Positions 1 to 7,762 of a stretch of DNA of 20,237 bases are shown here, piece after piece (positions within the stretch are counted from its first letter, which is position 1; each line of letters starts with the position of its first letter). Under the pieces are notes generated by a model that was given only the letters and a program-made list of their open reading frames with translations, was not told the origin of the DNA and made no database searches. This DNA comes from an uncultured Alistipes sp. (GTDB taxonomy: Bacteria; Bacteroidota; Bacteroidia; Bacteroidales; Rikenellaceae): positions 1 through 20,237 of the forward strand of contig CAJGDL010000013.1 of assembly GCA_904502075.1 (NCBI GenBank), in the 5' to 3' direction. Position numbers and translations under genes: made by a program.

Positions 1-44
1 ATTTTATTCGCTTTGGGCCGGTGGTGAAAATATCACTCCGCTTC

Positions 45-100
45 CGACACCAAAGATAAGAAGTTTTTCGTATCGCCGGTGTCGTAACGATACTTTTTAT
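45..100 (+). terminator. Possible terminator hairpin with an overlapping alternative stem
   Basis: GTATCG (70-75) can pair with CGATAC (88-93), followed at once by TTTTTATT, a plausible factor-independent terminator for a plus-strand gene ending before the window. An overlapping alternative pairs CGACACC (45-51) with GGTGTCG (78-84). Both arm pairs are exact, but the first stem is only six pairs with a 12-nt loop, so the call is tentative. Confidence 0.35.
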
Positions 101-159
101 TCAAGTTGCCTTACCGTTACAAAAAATGGCTAAAGTGCGCTCCTCTCATTTCTTTTTCG

Positions 160-167
160 TATCTTTG
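160..167 (+). promoter_or_regulatory. Bacteroidota-type -7 element for the DUF486 gene
   Basis: TATCTTTG matches the Bacteroidota consensus TAnnTTTG. It predicts transcription from about 172-175 and a leader of about 20 nt before the ATG at 196. No clear -33 TTG lies at the expected distance. Confidence 0.5.
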
Positions 168-195
168 TCGCGCAATTTTCAAACATGAAGTCCGA

Positions 196-558
196 ATGAA
201 GGGAATATTATCTATTTTGCTCTTGGTCTGCTCCAACGCCTTTATGACGTTGGCTTGGTATGGCCATATCGTCTTTAAGTCGAAGATCGAAAAGTTCGGC
301 TTGGCCGCCATCGTCCTCTTGAGTTGGGGCATCGCCCTCTTTGAGTACTGTTTTCAGGTGCCGGCCAACCGTTTGGGTAGTGCGCAATACGGCGGCCCCT
401 TCTCCTTGTGGGAGTTGAAGGTAATCCAGGAGGTGATCACATTGGTGGTCTTCACCCTCTTTACGGTGGTCTTCATGAAGTCCGAAACCCTGCGCTGGAA
501 CCACCTTGCCGGCTTTGTCTGCCTGGTGCTGGCCGTCTACTTCATCTTTAAGAAATAG
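196..558 (+). CDS. DUF486/DMT-family small membrane protein
   Basis: The product is a 120-residue, very hydrophobic protein with about four membrane segments (roughly residues 2-25, 31-50, 75-95 and 100-118), the size and layout of the DUF486 'DMT family protein' group related to small multidrug-resistance-type carriers. Substrate and direction of transport are unknown. The frame stays open upstream to a TTG at 106, but that start would precede the promoter at 160-167, so the ATG at 196 is preferred. A five-codon ORF (185-199, MKSE) ends in an ATGA overlap with this start. The gene faces the minus-strand membrane-protein gene and ends just before a shared hairpin. Family assignment is by recognition of the sequence; no function is claimed. 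Confidence 0.8.
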   Translation: MKGILSILLLVCSNAFMTLAWYGHIVFKSKIEKFGLAAIVLLSWGIALFEYCFQVPANRLGSAQYGGPFSLWELKVIQEVITLVVFTLFTVVFMKSETLRWNHLAGFVCLVLAVYFIFKK

Positions 559-561
559 AAA

Positions 562-587
562 AAAGGAGAGCTGTTTAGCTCTCCTTT
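562..587. terminator. Bidirectional hairpin terminator between convergent genes
   Basis: A perfect 11-bp stem, AAAGGAGAGCT (562-572) with AGCTCTCCTTT (577-587), encloses a 4-nt loop. It lies just after the plus-strand DUF486 gene and overlaps the last codons and stop (575-577) of the minus-strand gene. T-rich sequence follows in the minus direction, so it probably ends both transcripts. Confidence 0.8.
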
Positions 588-1156
588 GTGATATCTTCAA
601 TCTGCTCCAACATCTCGCTGCACGAGCGTTGCACCCGGATGTGTTTATAGGTGCCGATCAGTCCGCCTATCACACCACCTACGGCACAGCCAATCAGAAC
701 CGTGGTGTAGATTTCGGGCGATAAAATGGTCTTCAGTTCACGGATGTACCAACAAATCCAAAAGACCAGGAAGGGGATCGAGAAGAAGAGCCAACGGGTG
801 TAACTGCGCTTCAGGGCGGTAAGTTTGCGGGCTACGGTCACCAGGTGCTCCTGTGTAATATCTTCGGCCGACAACTTGCTGTGAATCAAGTGGGTGTAGA
901 GGGCTGCAACAGCCAGGAATCCACATGTCACCCAGCAAAAAGTATCACTTATGGGCAATATTCTTCGTGACCAGATAAAGAAGGGTATTGCCGAAAGTGC
1001 GAGGAGAACAAAGAACAATCCCTGGCGATTGATGTACGACATCTTCTTGCGCATAGCGCGGCGAATCTGCTTTTCGCCCATACGCTCTTCGTGTTCAATC
1101 TTACGCTTCAAAATCTCCAACTGCTCGCGCATATTATTTAATTCATTCTGATTCAT
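575..1156 (-). CDS. Membrane protein paired with an ECF sigma factor
   Basis: The product is a 193-residue protein with a charged, probably coiled-coil N terminus (about residues 1-40), then four predicted membrane segments (about 45-62, 70-90, 122-138 and 150-169), the last glycine-rich. I do not recognise a named family. The gene starts 29 bp after the stop of an ECF sigma factor gene on the same strand, so the two are probably co-transcribed. By analogy with other sigma-membrane protein pairs it could hold or sense for the sigma factor, but I see no FecR-type or zinc anti-sigma signature, and this is inference from position only. The gene's 3' end forms part of the terminator hairpin at 562-587. 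Confidence 0.75.
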   Translation of the reverse strand: MNQNELNNMREQLEILKRKIEHEERMGEKQIRRAMRKKMSYINRQGLFFVLLALSAIPFFIWSRRILPISDTFCWVTCGFLAVAALYTHLIHSKLSAEDITQEHLVTVARKLTALKRSYTRWLFFSIPFLVFWICWYIRELKTILSPEIYTTVLIGCAVGGVIGGLIGTYKHIRVQRSCSEMLEQIEDITKES

Positions 1157-1185
1157 ATAGCATGTTTTTTAATAATTTGCAATCA

Positions 1186-1662
1186 TTACTTGTTTGTTTG
1201 CTTTAGCTGCTCCTTGATGCGATATAGGCGCACCGAGACATTTTTTACCGTGATCCCCACAATCGAGGCGATCTCCTCGTAGGGCATCCCCTCGAGCCAA
1301 AGGAGTACGATGGCTCGGTCGAAGGGTTGCAGACCCTGAATGCGCTCATAGAGCTGACGAATTTGCTTGCTCTCCTGGTCTTTGTCGGTGTAGAGGTTGA
1401 ACGAAACCTCCAGGGGGTCGCTCTTGCGGCGACGCTTTTTTCGGTCAGCCGTGATGCAGGTATTGAGGCTTACACGCCACACCCAGGTGCGAAGTTCGCT
1501 ACGGCCCTCGAAGTGCTCAAACCCCTGCCATAGGTTGATAAGAACCTCCTGAAAGAGGTCATCGACCTCCTGGGGCTCCTTCGAGAAGAGGTAGCACACG
1601 GAGTAGATGGTTGCCTTGTGCGCCCGTACCAGCTCGGTAAATTCTCTCTCTGATTTTTCCAT
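1186..1662 (-). CDS. ECF-type RNA polymerase sigma factor
   Basis: The product is a 158-residue sigma-70 family protein of extracytoplasmic-function type. Sigma region 2 spans about residues 8-78 and includes the DDLFQEVLINLWQ core-binding helix and the aromatic-rich melting segment RTWVWRVSLN; after a short linker, region 4 (about 108-155) has the helix-turn-helix YEEIASIVGITVKNVSVRLYR. The ATG at 1662 is chosen; the in-frame codon upstream at 1692 is a GTG. A 10-codon ORF (1694-1662, MCRKQPKTKI) ends in a TAATG overlap with this start. The regulon is unknown; the partner gene just downstream encodes a membrane protein that may control it. Confidence 0.9.
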   Translation of the reverse strand: MEKSEREFTELVRAHKATIYSVCYLFSKEPQEVDDLFQEVLINLWQGFEHFEGRSELRTWVWRVSLNTCITADRKKRRRKSDPLEVSFNLYTDKDQESKQIRQLYERIQGLQPFDRAIVLLWLEGMPYEEIASIVGITVKNVSVRLYRIKEQLKQTNK

Positions 1663-1799
1663 TAAATTTTTGTTTTTGGTTGCTTTCTGCACATTAGACG
1701 CACCGGGTGGCGAAAAAACTACAAAAAAAATGCGTTTTTGCGATTTTTTTTATTTCCGGCTGTTGTTTATGGTAAGCGTTGTGGCAAATGGAACGAACG

Positions 1800-2732
1800 C
1801 TAATTTTGGGCCTTCGATCTGTCGTGTCGGTAGATCTGGTAGGAGTTTACCAGATTCTGCCACACGATGTAGGCCGTAGGGGCGATCGAAGAGATCGGGT
1901 CAAGGAACGACTGTGCCATCCAGATCGCCAGGATCGTATTCTTTTGGCCGAGGGACTGTCCTCCGGCGGTGGTATCTCCGTAGCGGGCTCCAATCAAACG
2001 GCCGACCTTAAATTGCACTAAGCAGATTCCCAGGGCAGTGAGGGCCAAGGCAATCTCCAGCCCGAGGTGCTCTTCGCCTAAGTCGAGAATGTAACTCGTT
2101 GTGCGACCGATGGCTATCACCAGCGAGATCAACCAAGAGTAGAAGGAGAGTTGTCCGTGGCTTGCCACCCATGCCGCGGCTTGGGGCCGCACCAGGCGAA
2201 AGAGTTGGGCCATCAGAAAGGGGCCGATCAGCAGGGGTAAGACACGCGATAGAATCTCCCACAGCGTGCAGGTGCCGTTGCCCATAAACGAAAAGTAGAC
2301 CGGAGCCACAAAGGCGATGGTGATGTTGCAAAGGAGACTGTAGGTGGCCATCGTCGTGATGTTGGCCCCGAGCATGCCCCCAATCACCACGGCAGCCATC
2401 GCCACGGGGGTCAGAATACAGATCATCCCTCCCTGTGCAAGGGTGGGGTGGAGCGGGAGCAATAGGAGGTAGATCACTACGCTGACAACAAGTTGAAAAG
2501 CGAGGATGATCCAGTGGATGCGTTGAAGGCGCATCTCCTCGATCCGTACGCGACAGAAGGTGATAAAGAGGGTAACAAAGATCAAGGCCGGAGTGATCAG
2601 TTGGTGCGAAGCGGCCTCGAGGGTGGCTATCGGACGACACAAAAGCGCTCCAATCAGCATCCCGACGGGCATTGACAGGGTACGCAGATTGTGTTGGATG
2701 CGCCCCGAGATATTTTGCAGGTTATAGGCCAT
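1800..2732 (-). CDS. Bile-acid:sodium-symporter-like (BASS) transporter
   Basis: The product is a 310-residue polytopic protein with about nine to ten hydrophobic segments and the organisation of the BASS/SBF family, including the conserved-looking ILTPVAMAAVVIGGMLGAN stretch in the first half. Members move organic anions such as bile acids, pantoate or pyruvate with sodium; the substrate here cannot be read from sequence. The ATG at 2732 lies 4 bp after the stop of the amidase-like gene; an in-frame TTG at 2747 would overlap that gene and is less likely. It is the last gene of the symporter-amidase-BASS operon. No clear terminator is visible before the sigma factor gene 137 bp further on, so read-through is possible. 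Confidence 0.8.
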   Translation of the reverse strand: MAYNLQNISGRIQHNLRTLSMPVGMLIGALLCRPIATLEAASHQLITPALIFVTLFITFCRVRIEEMRLQRIHWIILAFQLVVSVVIYLLLLPLHPTLAQGGMICILTPVAMAAVVIGGMLGANITTMATYSLLCNITIAFVAPVYFSFMGNGTCTLWEILSRVLPLLIGPFLMAQLFRLVRPQAAAWVASHGQLSFYSWLISLVIAIGRTTSYILDLGEEHLGLEIALALTALGICLVQFKVGRLIGARYGDTTAGGQSLGQKNTILAIWMAQSFLDPISSIAPTAYIVWQNLVNSYQIYRHDRSKAQN

Positions 2733-2736
2733 CTTT

Positions 2737-5688
2737 TTATTGCTCAATTAGAAAATTCAACACTCCTTTCATCAGCGTATTACGCTCGTTATCGGAAGTA
2801 ATGCTTTCGATTGGGAAGCCAAAGACCACCGAACGATACCCCTCCCCTTCGTAGGCCACGGCTGCCGAGCGGTTGTTCTCCGCATAGCGGGCCATGGAGA
2901 AGGCCCCTTGCCCCACGGCTCCGATGGCATCGGGCGACTCCACGGCGTAGGTAGCTAATCCGTACGCCTGGTTGAAATGACAACTTCCGATCGGAATCTC
3001 GGGCGAAAAGCCTCGTACTCGACCCAGGCGAGTGGCGTGCCCTGTCAGGTATTCGTAGTGGAGCACTTCGCGGGCAAAGGCACGATCGGCATCGGTCGAA
3101 GCTTCACACTCCCAAAGATCCGATCCTACATAACTACCCGACACCAAGAGGTTTACACCGTTTGATGTCAAGTGTTTCAGCTTCTCTTGTAGGGGGCGCG
3201 GAAAGCATGAAAATTGGTATCCGGAAGCCCCATGAGCCAAGAGGGTGGAGCGTTGTTTACCTAAAATCAGGTCTACGACCTCGTAGCGTGTGGCATCGAA
3301 CGCCTCCTCCTGGAAGGCCTCCACCGAGCAGGAGAGGTAGCTGTAGCCGGCCCGGGCTATGGCGCGACCATGAAGGGCCGGGTAGTTGAAGCTGTTGCCG
3401 GCCAGGATAACCCCCTCGCTGTCTTGGAGACAGCCGCCGACCCCTTGCTCGGGGTCGTTTGTCTGCCACATAGCGCGGTCATAACACTGCTGGGCTCCGA
3501 TGTAGGAGATGTCGCGCAGGTAGCTAACACCGCAATCGTCTTGGACAAATCCTGCCTCGGTTTCGGTACGGAAACTCGGCGCGGCACTCACTCGCGTAAA
3601 GCCATTTACAATCATCACCTCCCCCTTTGCTTCAGGATGAATGAAGGCGGCCAGAGTCTCCGACGGGAAACTCTCGCCACCCCGATTGCATGCCGTCATG
3701 CGGTAGCGATAATGGCGACCGGGCTCTTGCTCCACCACCACGGAGTTGCCTGAAATTTTGCGCCCGTGGTCGAAATCACCCCCGTCGATGGCCGTGTAGA
3801 GCAGGAAGTAGTCGGCCTGAGCCGTTGGCTCCAACGAGTCGGGACGCTCCAACCAACGCAACTCCACCCGATTTCCCTCTTGGCGCGTGATCTGAAAGGC
3901 GCGAACGGGCAGTGGTTGTACCACATAGGGGTAGCCGTATTGGGCAGCAACATGCTTCAGGATTCCCTTGTAGATGGCGCGTGAGACCATGAACTTGAAC
4001 CTCGGGTCGTGGCCATAGCGCATATCGGCAAAATTTTGGTGGGAGAGCAGCTCCAGAAGCATGGTAGGGGCGGCCGGGATGCGGGCCTCGTAGTAGGCCT
4101 TGTTCCAAAGGCCGCGTCGACGCCACGAGGGTTCCCATAGGGCCTGGATATCCTCCACGATCTCGGTCATCACCAGGTCGGTCAGATCGCGCGAACGGTA
4201 GCGCGAAGCTCCACCCGAGAAGCAGCCCTTGTTCTCCTTGGTGTAGAAGATGCCTAAGGTGCCGATCGTTTCGTCCGAGTCGCGCATACCGGAATCGGTG
4301 TGGAAGGCCAACGCTAAGTCGATAGGAATCTTGAGTCCCACGCTGTCGGGCAGTCGCTGCGAACCTCCCATCAGGGCATTGACCCAATGGGCGCGCGACA
4401 TGTAGTCCTCTTTGTAGTCGTCCATTCCACCCTTTCCTTGGTAGACCTTTTCGTCGAATCCGGCCCACTGCAACCAATAGCGCGACCCCTCCATGTAGCG
4501 GGGAAGACCGCTGAGCAGGGGGCGGTATTCGACCCCCTCGCGACGCAACGAATCGCAGGGCGTGCGGGCAATGTTTCCCATGCCTCCGCCCACCTTAATA
4601 GCATCGGCAACAACCACTTGTTGTGCTTTATTTGATAAATTACTTAATATAACAAATACCTCCTCTTCGAATCGGAATGTACCGAGGTAGACCCAGGTTC
4701 CTCCTCCCATGCGCTGATTAACGGCAAAACGGCTCTCGCCACCGGCATGGTGAACCGTGTAAAGGGCCTCCTCGCAACTGTTCTCCATCGAGCGATAACT
4801 TACATAGAGGGCATATTCTCCCGCCTCAGGAAGGGTCCCGCGCCACTCGGCACGGCTCTCCATCTTGGGGTTCATCACCGTATGTGTCAGGCGGCATCCT
4901 CCCATTGTAAAGGGGTTTTCGTGCTCCAGATAATAGGATTTGGGGTGGGCGAAGCCGCTTCCCCCCTCTCTCCAAGGCTCTTGTCCGGAATGCTCCGTAT
5001 AGCCCGATTCCGGAAGGTCGGCATCGATAAGCACCTCGTGGGGTTGCAGATCACGCTCACGAGGCAGGAGGACATTGGCTCCGGCCCGCTCCAACATTGG
5101 GGTCAGGAAGGGGAGGACAAAGGATTGCGTGAAGAGATCCTCGCGTGTCATCCATTGGGCTGTGCGCTGCCACTCCCAACGGTTGTCCTGCTGATCGAAG
5201 TGAAAACCGTGGCTCTGCCAAAGGGCAATGTGGCGGTTTTGGAGGCCGTTCTCCACCACCACAGGCGAGGAGAGCGAACGCACCAGGGGGTATCGAGCTG
5301 TATTCGTAAAGGGGAGGATCTTGCGGCGATCGAACTTCGTGCGCTCGGCCAGTGGAATCAACTCCTCGATGAGTTGTTTGTCGGTGTAGATCTCCAACTT
5401 ATATTTTTCGAGTTTCTCGGGCAGACGACCCCGTACCGAGTCGTAGATCATCTCCACACTCGGCTCGCGGAAAGGGTAGTTGGCCAATCCGAGCGAGAAG
5501 TTCAGGCGCAGTCGGCGACCGCGAATCGTATGGCTGTCGAGGCGGGCTCCACCGCCCGGAATCTCGGCCCCCACCAAACTGTCGACCACCCGAGCAATTG
5601 CTTTGCGACTCTCGAGATCGAGTTCTTGGGCCTTGAGGGGGAGAGCCATCAGGCATAAAAGCAGGAAAAGTATGCGGTTAGTTTTCAT
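2737..5688 (-). CDS. Secreted multidomain amidase-like protein with golvesin-type domain
   Basis: The product is a 983-residue exported protein. Residues 1-20 form a signal peptide (hydrophobic LFLLLCLMALP, cleavage near LKA-QE). An N-acetylmuramoyl-L-alanine amidase (Amidase_3) pattern appears in separated pieces: SHG with His160, Glu183 followed by a helix and ERAGANVLLPRERD, then AFHTDSG with His463, and APTMLLELLSHQNF with Glu546. These fit the three zinc ligands and the catalytic glutamate. Between the pieces (about 225-375) is a golvesin/xanthan-lyase-like beta domain ending GGGTWVYLGTFRF. A fibronectin type III domain (about 594-682) and a 290-residue C-terminal domain of flavodoxin/ThuA-like look follow. 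Databases often call relatives 'xanthan lyase'; amidase on peptidoglycan-like substrates is the better reading. Its start overlaps the symporter stop by 11 bp. Confidence 0.8.
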   Translation of the reverse strand: MKTNRILFLLLCLMALPLKAQELDLESRKAIARVVDSLVGAEIPGGGARLDSHTIRGRRLRLNFSLGLANYPFREPSVEMIYDSVRGRLPEKLEKYKLEIYTDKQLIEELIPLAERTKFDRRKILPFTNTARYPLVRSLSSPVVVENGLQNRHIALWQSHGFHFDQQDNRWEWQRTAQWMTREDLFTQSFVLPFLTPMLERAGANVLLPRERDLQPHEVLIDADLPESGYTEHSGQEPWREGGSGFAHPKSYYLEHENPFTMGGCRLTHTVMNPKMESRAEWRGTLPEAGEYALYVSYRSMENSCEEALYTVHHAGGESRFAVNQRMGGGTWVYLGTFRFEEEVFVILSNLSNKAQQVVVADAIKVGGGMGNIARTPCDSLRREGVEYRPLLSGLPRYMEGSRYWLQWAGFDEKVYQGKGGMDDYKEDYMSRAHWVNALMGGSQRLPDSVGLKIPIDLALAFHTDSGMRDSDETIGTLGIFYTKENKGCFSGGASRYRSRDLTDLVMTEIVEDIQALWEPSWRRRGLWNKAYYEARIPAAPTMLLELLSHQNFADMRYGHDPRFKFMVSRAIYKGILKHVAAQYGYPYVVQPLPVRAFQITRQEGNRVELRWLERPDSLEPTAQADYFLLYTAIDGGDFDHGRKISGNSVVVEQEPGRHYRYRMTACNRGGESFPSETLAAFIHPEAKGEVMIVNGFTRVSAAPSFRTETEAGFVQDDCGVSYLRDISYIGAQQCYDRAMWQTNDPEQGVGGCLQDSEGVILAGNSFNYPALHGRAIARAGYSYLSCSVEAFQEEAFDATRYEVVDLILGKQRSTLLAHGASGYQFSCFPRPLQEKLKHLTSNGVNLLVSGSYVGSDLWECEASTDADRAFAREVLHYEYLTGHATRLGRVRGFSPEIPIGSCHFNQAYGLATYAVESPDAIGAVGQGAFSMARYAENNRSAAVAYEGEGYRSVVFGFPIESITSDNERNTLMKGVLNFLIEQ

Positions 5689-7126
5689 GGCGCTTGCTAA
5701 TCAGAAGAAGGCCCACATAGGTGAGCAGGGCGTTGTAAAGAATAAGTTCATAACCGATGGCGTAACCTCCATATCTCAGAGCGAGTTGCTGAACGAGGTG
5801 GGCCAATAGAGGGGCTGCCATGCAGACCCCGGTAACACCCCATCCCTTGCGTAGGAGGCGACGAGTAGAGAGGCCGAAGGCAAAGAGACCCAAAATAGGG
5901 CCATAACTGAGGCTCACAATGCGATAGAGTAGATGGATCAGGCTCTCGCTCGACCCATAGGCAAAGAGCAGCACCAGAAGGCCGATCAGAAGTGCCAAGA
6001 GCGAGTGGATGCGCACTCTTAGGCGGGAGATCTCCTCCTCACCACGGGAGGCTGCGGGCCATAGGTCGTGAATCACCGAGGTGGTAAGGGCCGTGAGGGC
6101 CGAGCCGGCCGTGGACCAGGTGCTCGACAGAAGTCCCAACACAAAGAGGATTCCGGCTCCCAGGGGCAGTCCCCCGTAAATGGCAATTGCGGCAAAGAGG
6201 TCATCTCCCGAAGCCTCGATTCCGACACTCTCGGCATAGCGGTAGAGGAGCAGTCCAAGGGTGAGTAGCAGGGTGATAACTCCCGCTTGGGCCAGGGCCG
6301 TGAGGAGAATGTTGCGTTGTGAGTCGCGGGCCGTGGGGCAGGAGAGGTTGCGTTGCATCATATCCTGGTCGAGCCCCGTCATGGCAACCAAAATAAAGAG
6401 TCCTCCCACGAACATCTTTCCGAAGGTTTGGGTCGATAGCGGGTTGTGTTCGAAGAAGAAAATTTGGCTCTCGGGCGCATTTTTCATCACCTCGAAAAGA
6501 GTGGAGATGGAGTAACCCAAATGACTCATTATCGCTCCGATGGTCACCAATACAGCTCCTACCAGGCAGGCTGTTTGCAGGAGGTCGGTCCAGACCACCG
6601 AACGCACGCCTCCGCGGTGAGTGAAGCCCCAAACAACAAGGGTCGAGAGGGCGACATTCACTCCGAAGGGGATCCCGAGCGGATCACCCACCAGCAGTTG
6701 CATTACGCGGCAGACAACAAGCAGTTTCAGGGCCGTTAGCAGGAGCTTCGAGAGCAGAAACAGCAAAGCTCCCGTACGGTGAGCCGCCTCCCCGAAGCGC
6801 AGTGCGAGGTATTCGTAGAGTGAGGTGAGTTGCAGACGGTAGAAGAGTGGAACAAGCACAAAGGCGATGACGAGTTGTCCGGCGGTGAACCCCGCCACCA
6901 TTTGCAGGTAGCCGAAGGCATCGTCGGCCACCGAACCCGGCACCGAGACGAAACTCACCCCCGACATCGGAGCTCCGATCATCCCCAGGGCCACGACCCA
7001 CCAAGCCATGCGTCGACCACCAACAAAGAAGGTGCGATTGTCGGCTTTGCGCCCGGAGAACCATGCCACGGCGAAGAGCAGAGCGGCATAGAGGAGGGCA
7101 GTGAGGAGTATGGTGTGCGGTGTCAT
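5678..7126 (-). CDS. Sodium:solute symporter (SSS family)
   Basis: The product is a 482-residue protein with about thirteen membrane segments, of normal length for the SSS family (PutP/SGLT/sialic-acid-transporter type). The N terminus carries the hallmark FFVGGRRMAWWVVALGMIG followed by APMSGVSFVSVPG, and SSTWSTAGSALTALTTSVIHD matches the conserved sodium-site helix. The substrate is not evident. The frame remains open up to 7192, but the minus-strand -7 element at 7149-7156 lies inside that extension, which supports the ATG at 7126. This is the first gene of the operon; its stop overlaps the start of the amidase-like gene, so uptake of a product released by that enzyme is a reasonable inference. 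Confidence 0.88.
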   Translation of the reverse strand: MTPHTILLTALLYAALLFAVAWFSGRKADNRTFFVGGRRMAWWVVALGMIGAPMSGVSFVSVPGSVADDAFGYLQMVAGFTAGQLVIAFVLVPLFYRLQLTSLYEYLALRFGEAAHRTGALLFLLSKLLLTALKLLVVCRVMQLLVGDPLGIPFGVNVALSTLVVWGFTHRGGVRSVVWTDLLQTACLVGAVLVTIGAIMSHLGYSISTLFEVMKNAPESQIFFFEHNPLSTQTFGKMFVGGLFILVAMTGLDQDMMQRNLSCPTARDSQRNILLTALAQAGVITLLLTLGLLLYRYAESVGIEASGDDLFAAIAIYGGLPLGAGILFVLGLLSSTWSTAGSALTALTTSVIHDLWPAASRGEEEISRLRVRIHSLLALLIGLLVLLFAYGSSESLIHLLYRIVSLSYGPILGLFAFGLSTRRLLRKGWGVTGVCMAAPLLAHLVQQLALRYGGYAIGYELILYNALLTYVGLLLISKRHEN

Positions 7127-7148
7127 AAAGTTACGCTCGTTGGGTGAG

Positions 7149-7156
7149 CAAAGGTA
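7149..7156 (-). promoter_or_regulatory. Bacteroidota-type -7 element for the symporter operon
   Basis: On the minus strand the sequence reads TACCTTTG, matching TAnnTTTG. It predicts a start near 7143 and a leader of only about 16 nt before the ATG at 7126. No good -33 TTG is visible. Confidence 0.5.
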
Positions 7157-7177
7157 GAAAAAATTACGCATAGCGCA

Positions 7178-7207
7178 TTGCTCATTGGCCATTATTTCTT
7201 ATCTTTG
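7178..7207 (+). promoter_or_regulatory. mscL promoter (-33 TTG and -7 TATCTTTG)
   Basis: TATCTTTG (7200-7207) fits the Bacteroidota -7 consensus, and a TTG (7178-7180) lies 19 bp upstream, the expected -33 spacing. This is the best-formed promoter in the window. It lies back to back with the symporter operon promoter. Confidence 0.65.
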
Positions 7208-7238
7208 TGGTCAAACAAACTATTAAAAACGTACAACT

Positions 7239-7685
7239 ATGGGATTTTTGAAAGAGTTTAAGCAGTTTGCCATGAAGGGCAATGTGATGGACATGGCTGT
7301 CGGTGTGATCATCGGTGGTGCATTCGGCAAGATCGTAACCTCGCTCGTGAACGATGTGCTGATGCCTCCGATCGGTGTGCTGATGGGTGGTACCGACTTC
7401 TCGAACCTCGGCATTGTGATCAAGAAAGGGGTAGAGGCTACCGAGACGACGCCTGCTGTGGCCGAGGTGGTATGGAAATATGGCGCCTTCATTCAGCAGG
7501 TGGTGGATTTCATTATCCTGGCCTTCTGCGTCTTCATGCTCGTCAAGGTGATGAACCACCTCACGAACTTGCGCAAGAAGGAGGAGGAGGCTGCCCCCGC
7601 TCCGGCTCCGGCACCTGCTCCCGAACCCTCGAAGGAGGAGGTCCTCTTGACCGAGATCCGCGATCTGCTCAAAGAGAAAAAGTAG
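7239..7685 (+). CDS. mscL: Large-conductance mechanosensitive channel MscL
   Basis: The product is a 148-residue MscL, the inner-membrane homopentamer that opens under membrane tension to release solutes on hypo-osmotic shock. The amphipathic N-terminal helix (GFLKEFKQFAMKGNVMDMAV) leads into the pore helix TM1 (about 15-43, VGVIIGGAFGKIVTSLVNDV, then the conserved MPP turn), a periplasmic loop, and TM2 (about 80-104, ending FMLVKVMN). An alanine-proline linker (about 118-130, APAPAPAPAPEP) separates TM2 from the C-terminal helix (SKEEVLLTEIRDLLKEKK); this linker is longer and more regular than in E. coli MscL. It is a single-gene unit with its own promoter and terminator. Confidence 0.97.
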   Translation: MGFLKEFKQFAMKGNVMDMAVGVIIGGAFGKIVTSLVNDVLMPPIGVLMGGTDFSNLGIVIKKGVEATETTPAVAEVVWKYGAFIQQVVDFIILAFCVFMLVKVMNHLTNLRKKEEEAAPAPAPAPAPEPSKEEVLLTEIRDLLKEKK

Positions 7686-7704
7686 CCTTTAGGCTCTTGG
7701 GTCC

Positions 7705-7762
7705 GAAGACTCCCGAAAGGAGGGTGGTTTTATGCTCCCTTCTTTGGGGAGTCTTCTTTTTT
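7705..7762 (+). terminator. Terminator of mscL
   Basis: GAAGACTCCC (7705-7714) pairs perfectly with GGGAGTCTTC (7747-7756); the interior can extend the stem with imperfect purine-pyrimidine pairing, and six T follow (7757-7762). This is a strong factor-independent terminator 20 bp after the mscL stop. Confidence 0.85.

Noticed and set aside
45..93. A true pseudoknot using both interleaved stems
   Set aside because: Only 3 nt (85-87) would be left to cross a 7-bp stem, which is probably too short; alternative stems are more likely.
2737..5688. Naming the large secreted protein xanthan lyase
   Set aside because: The golvesin-like domain shares that database label, but I see no polysaccharide-lyase catalytic domain, while amidase-type metal ligands are visible.
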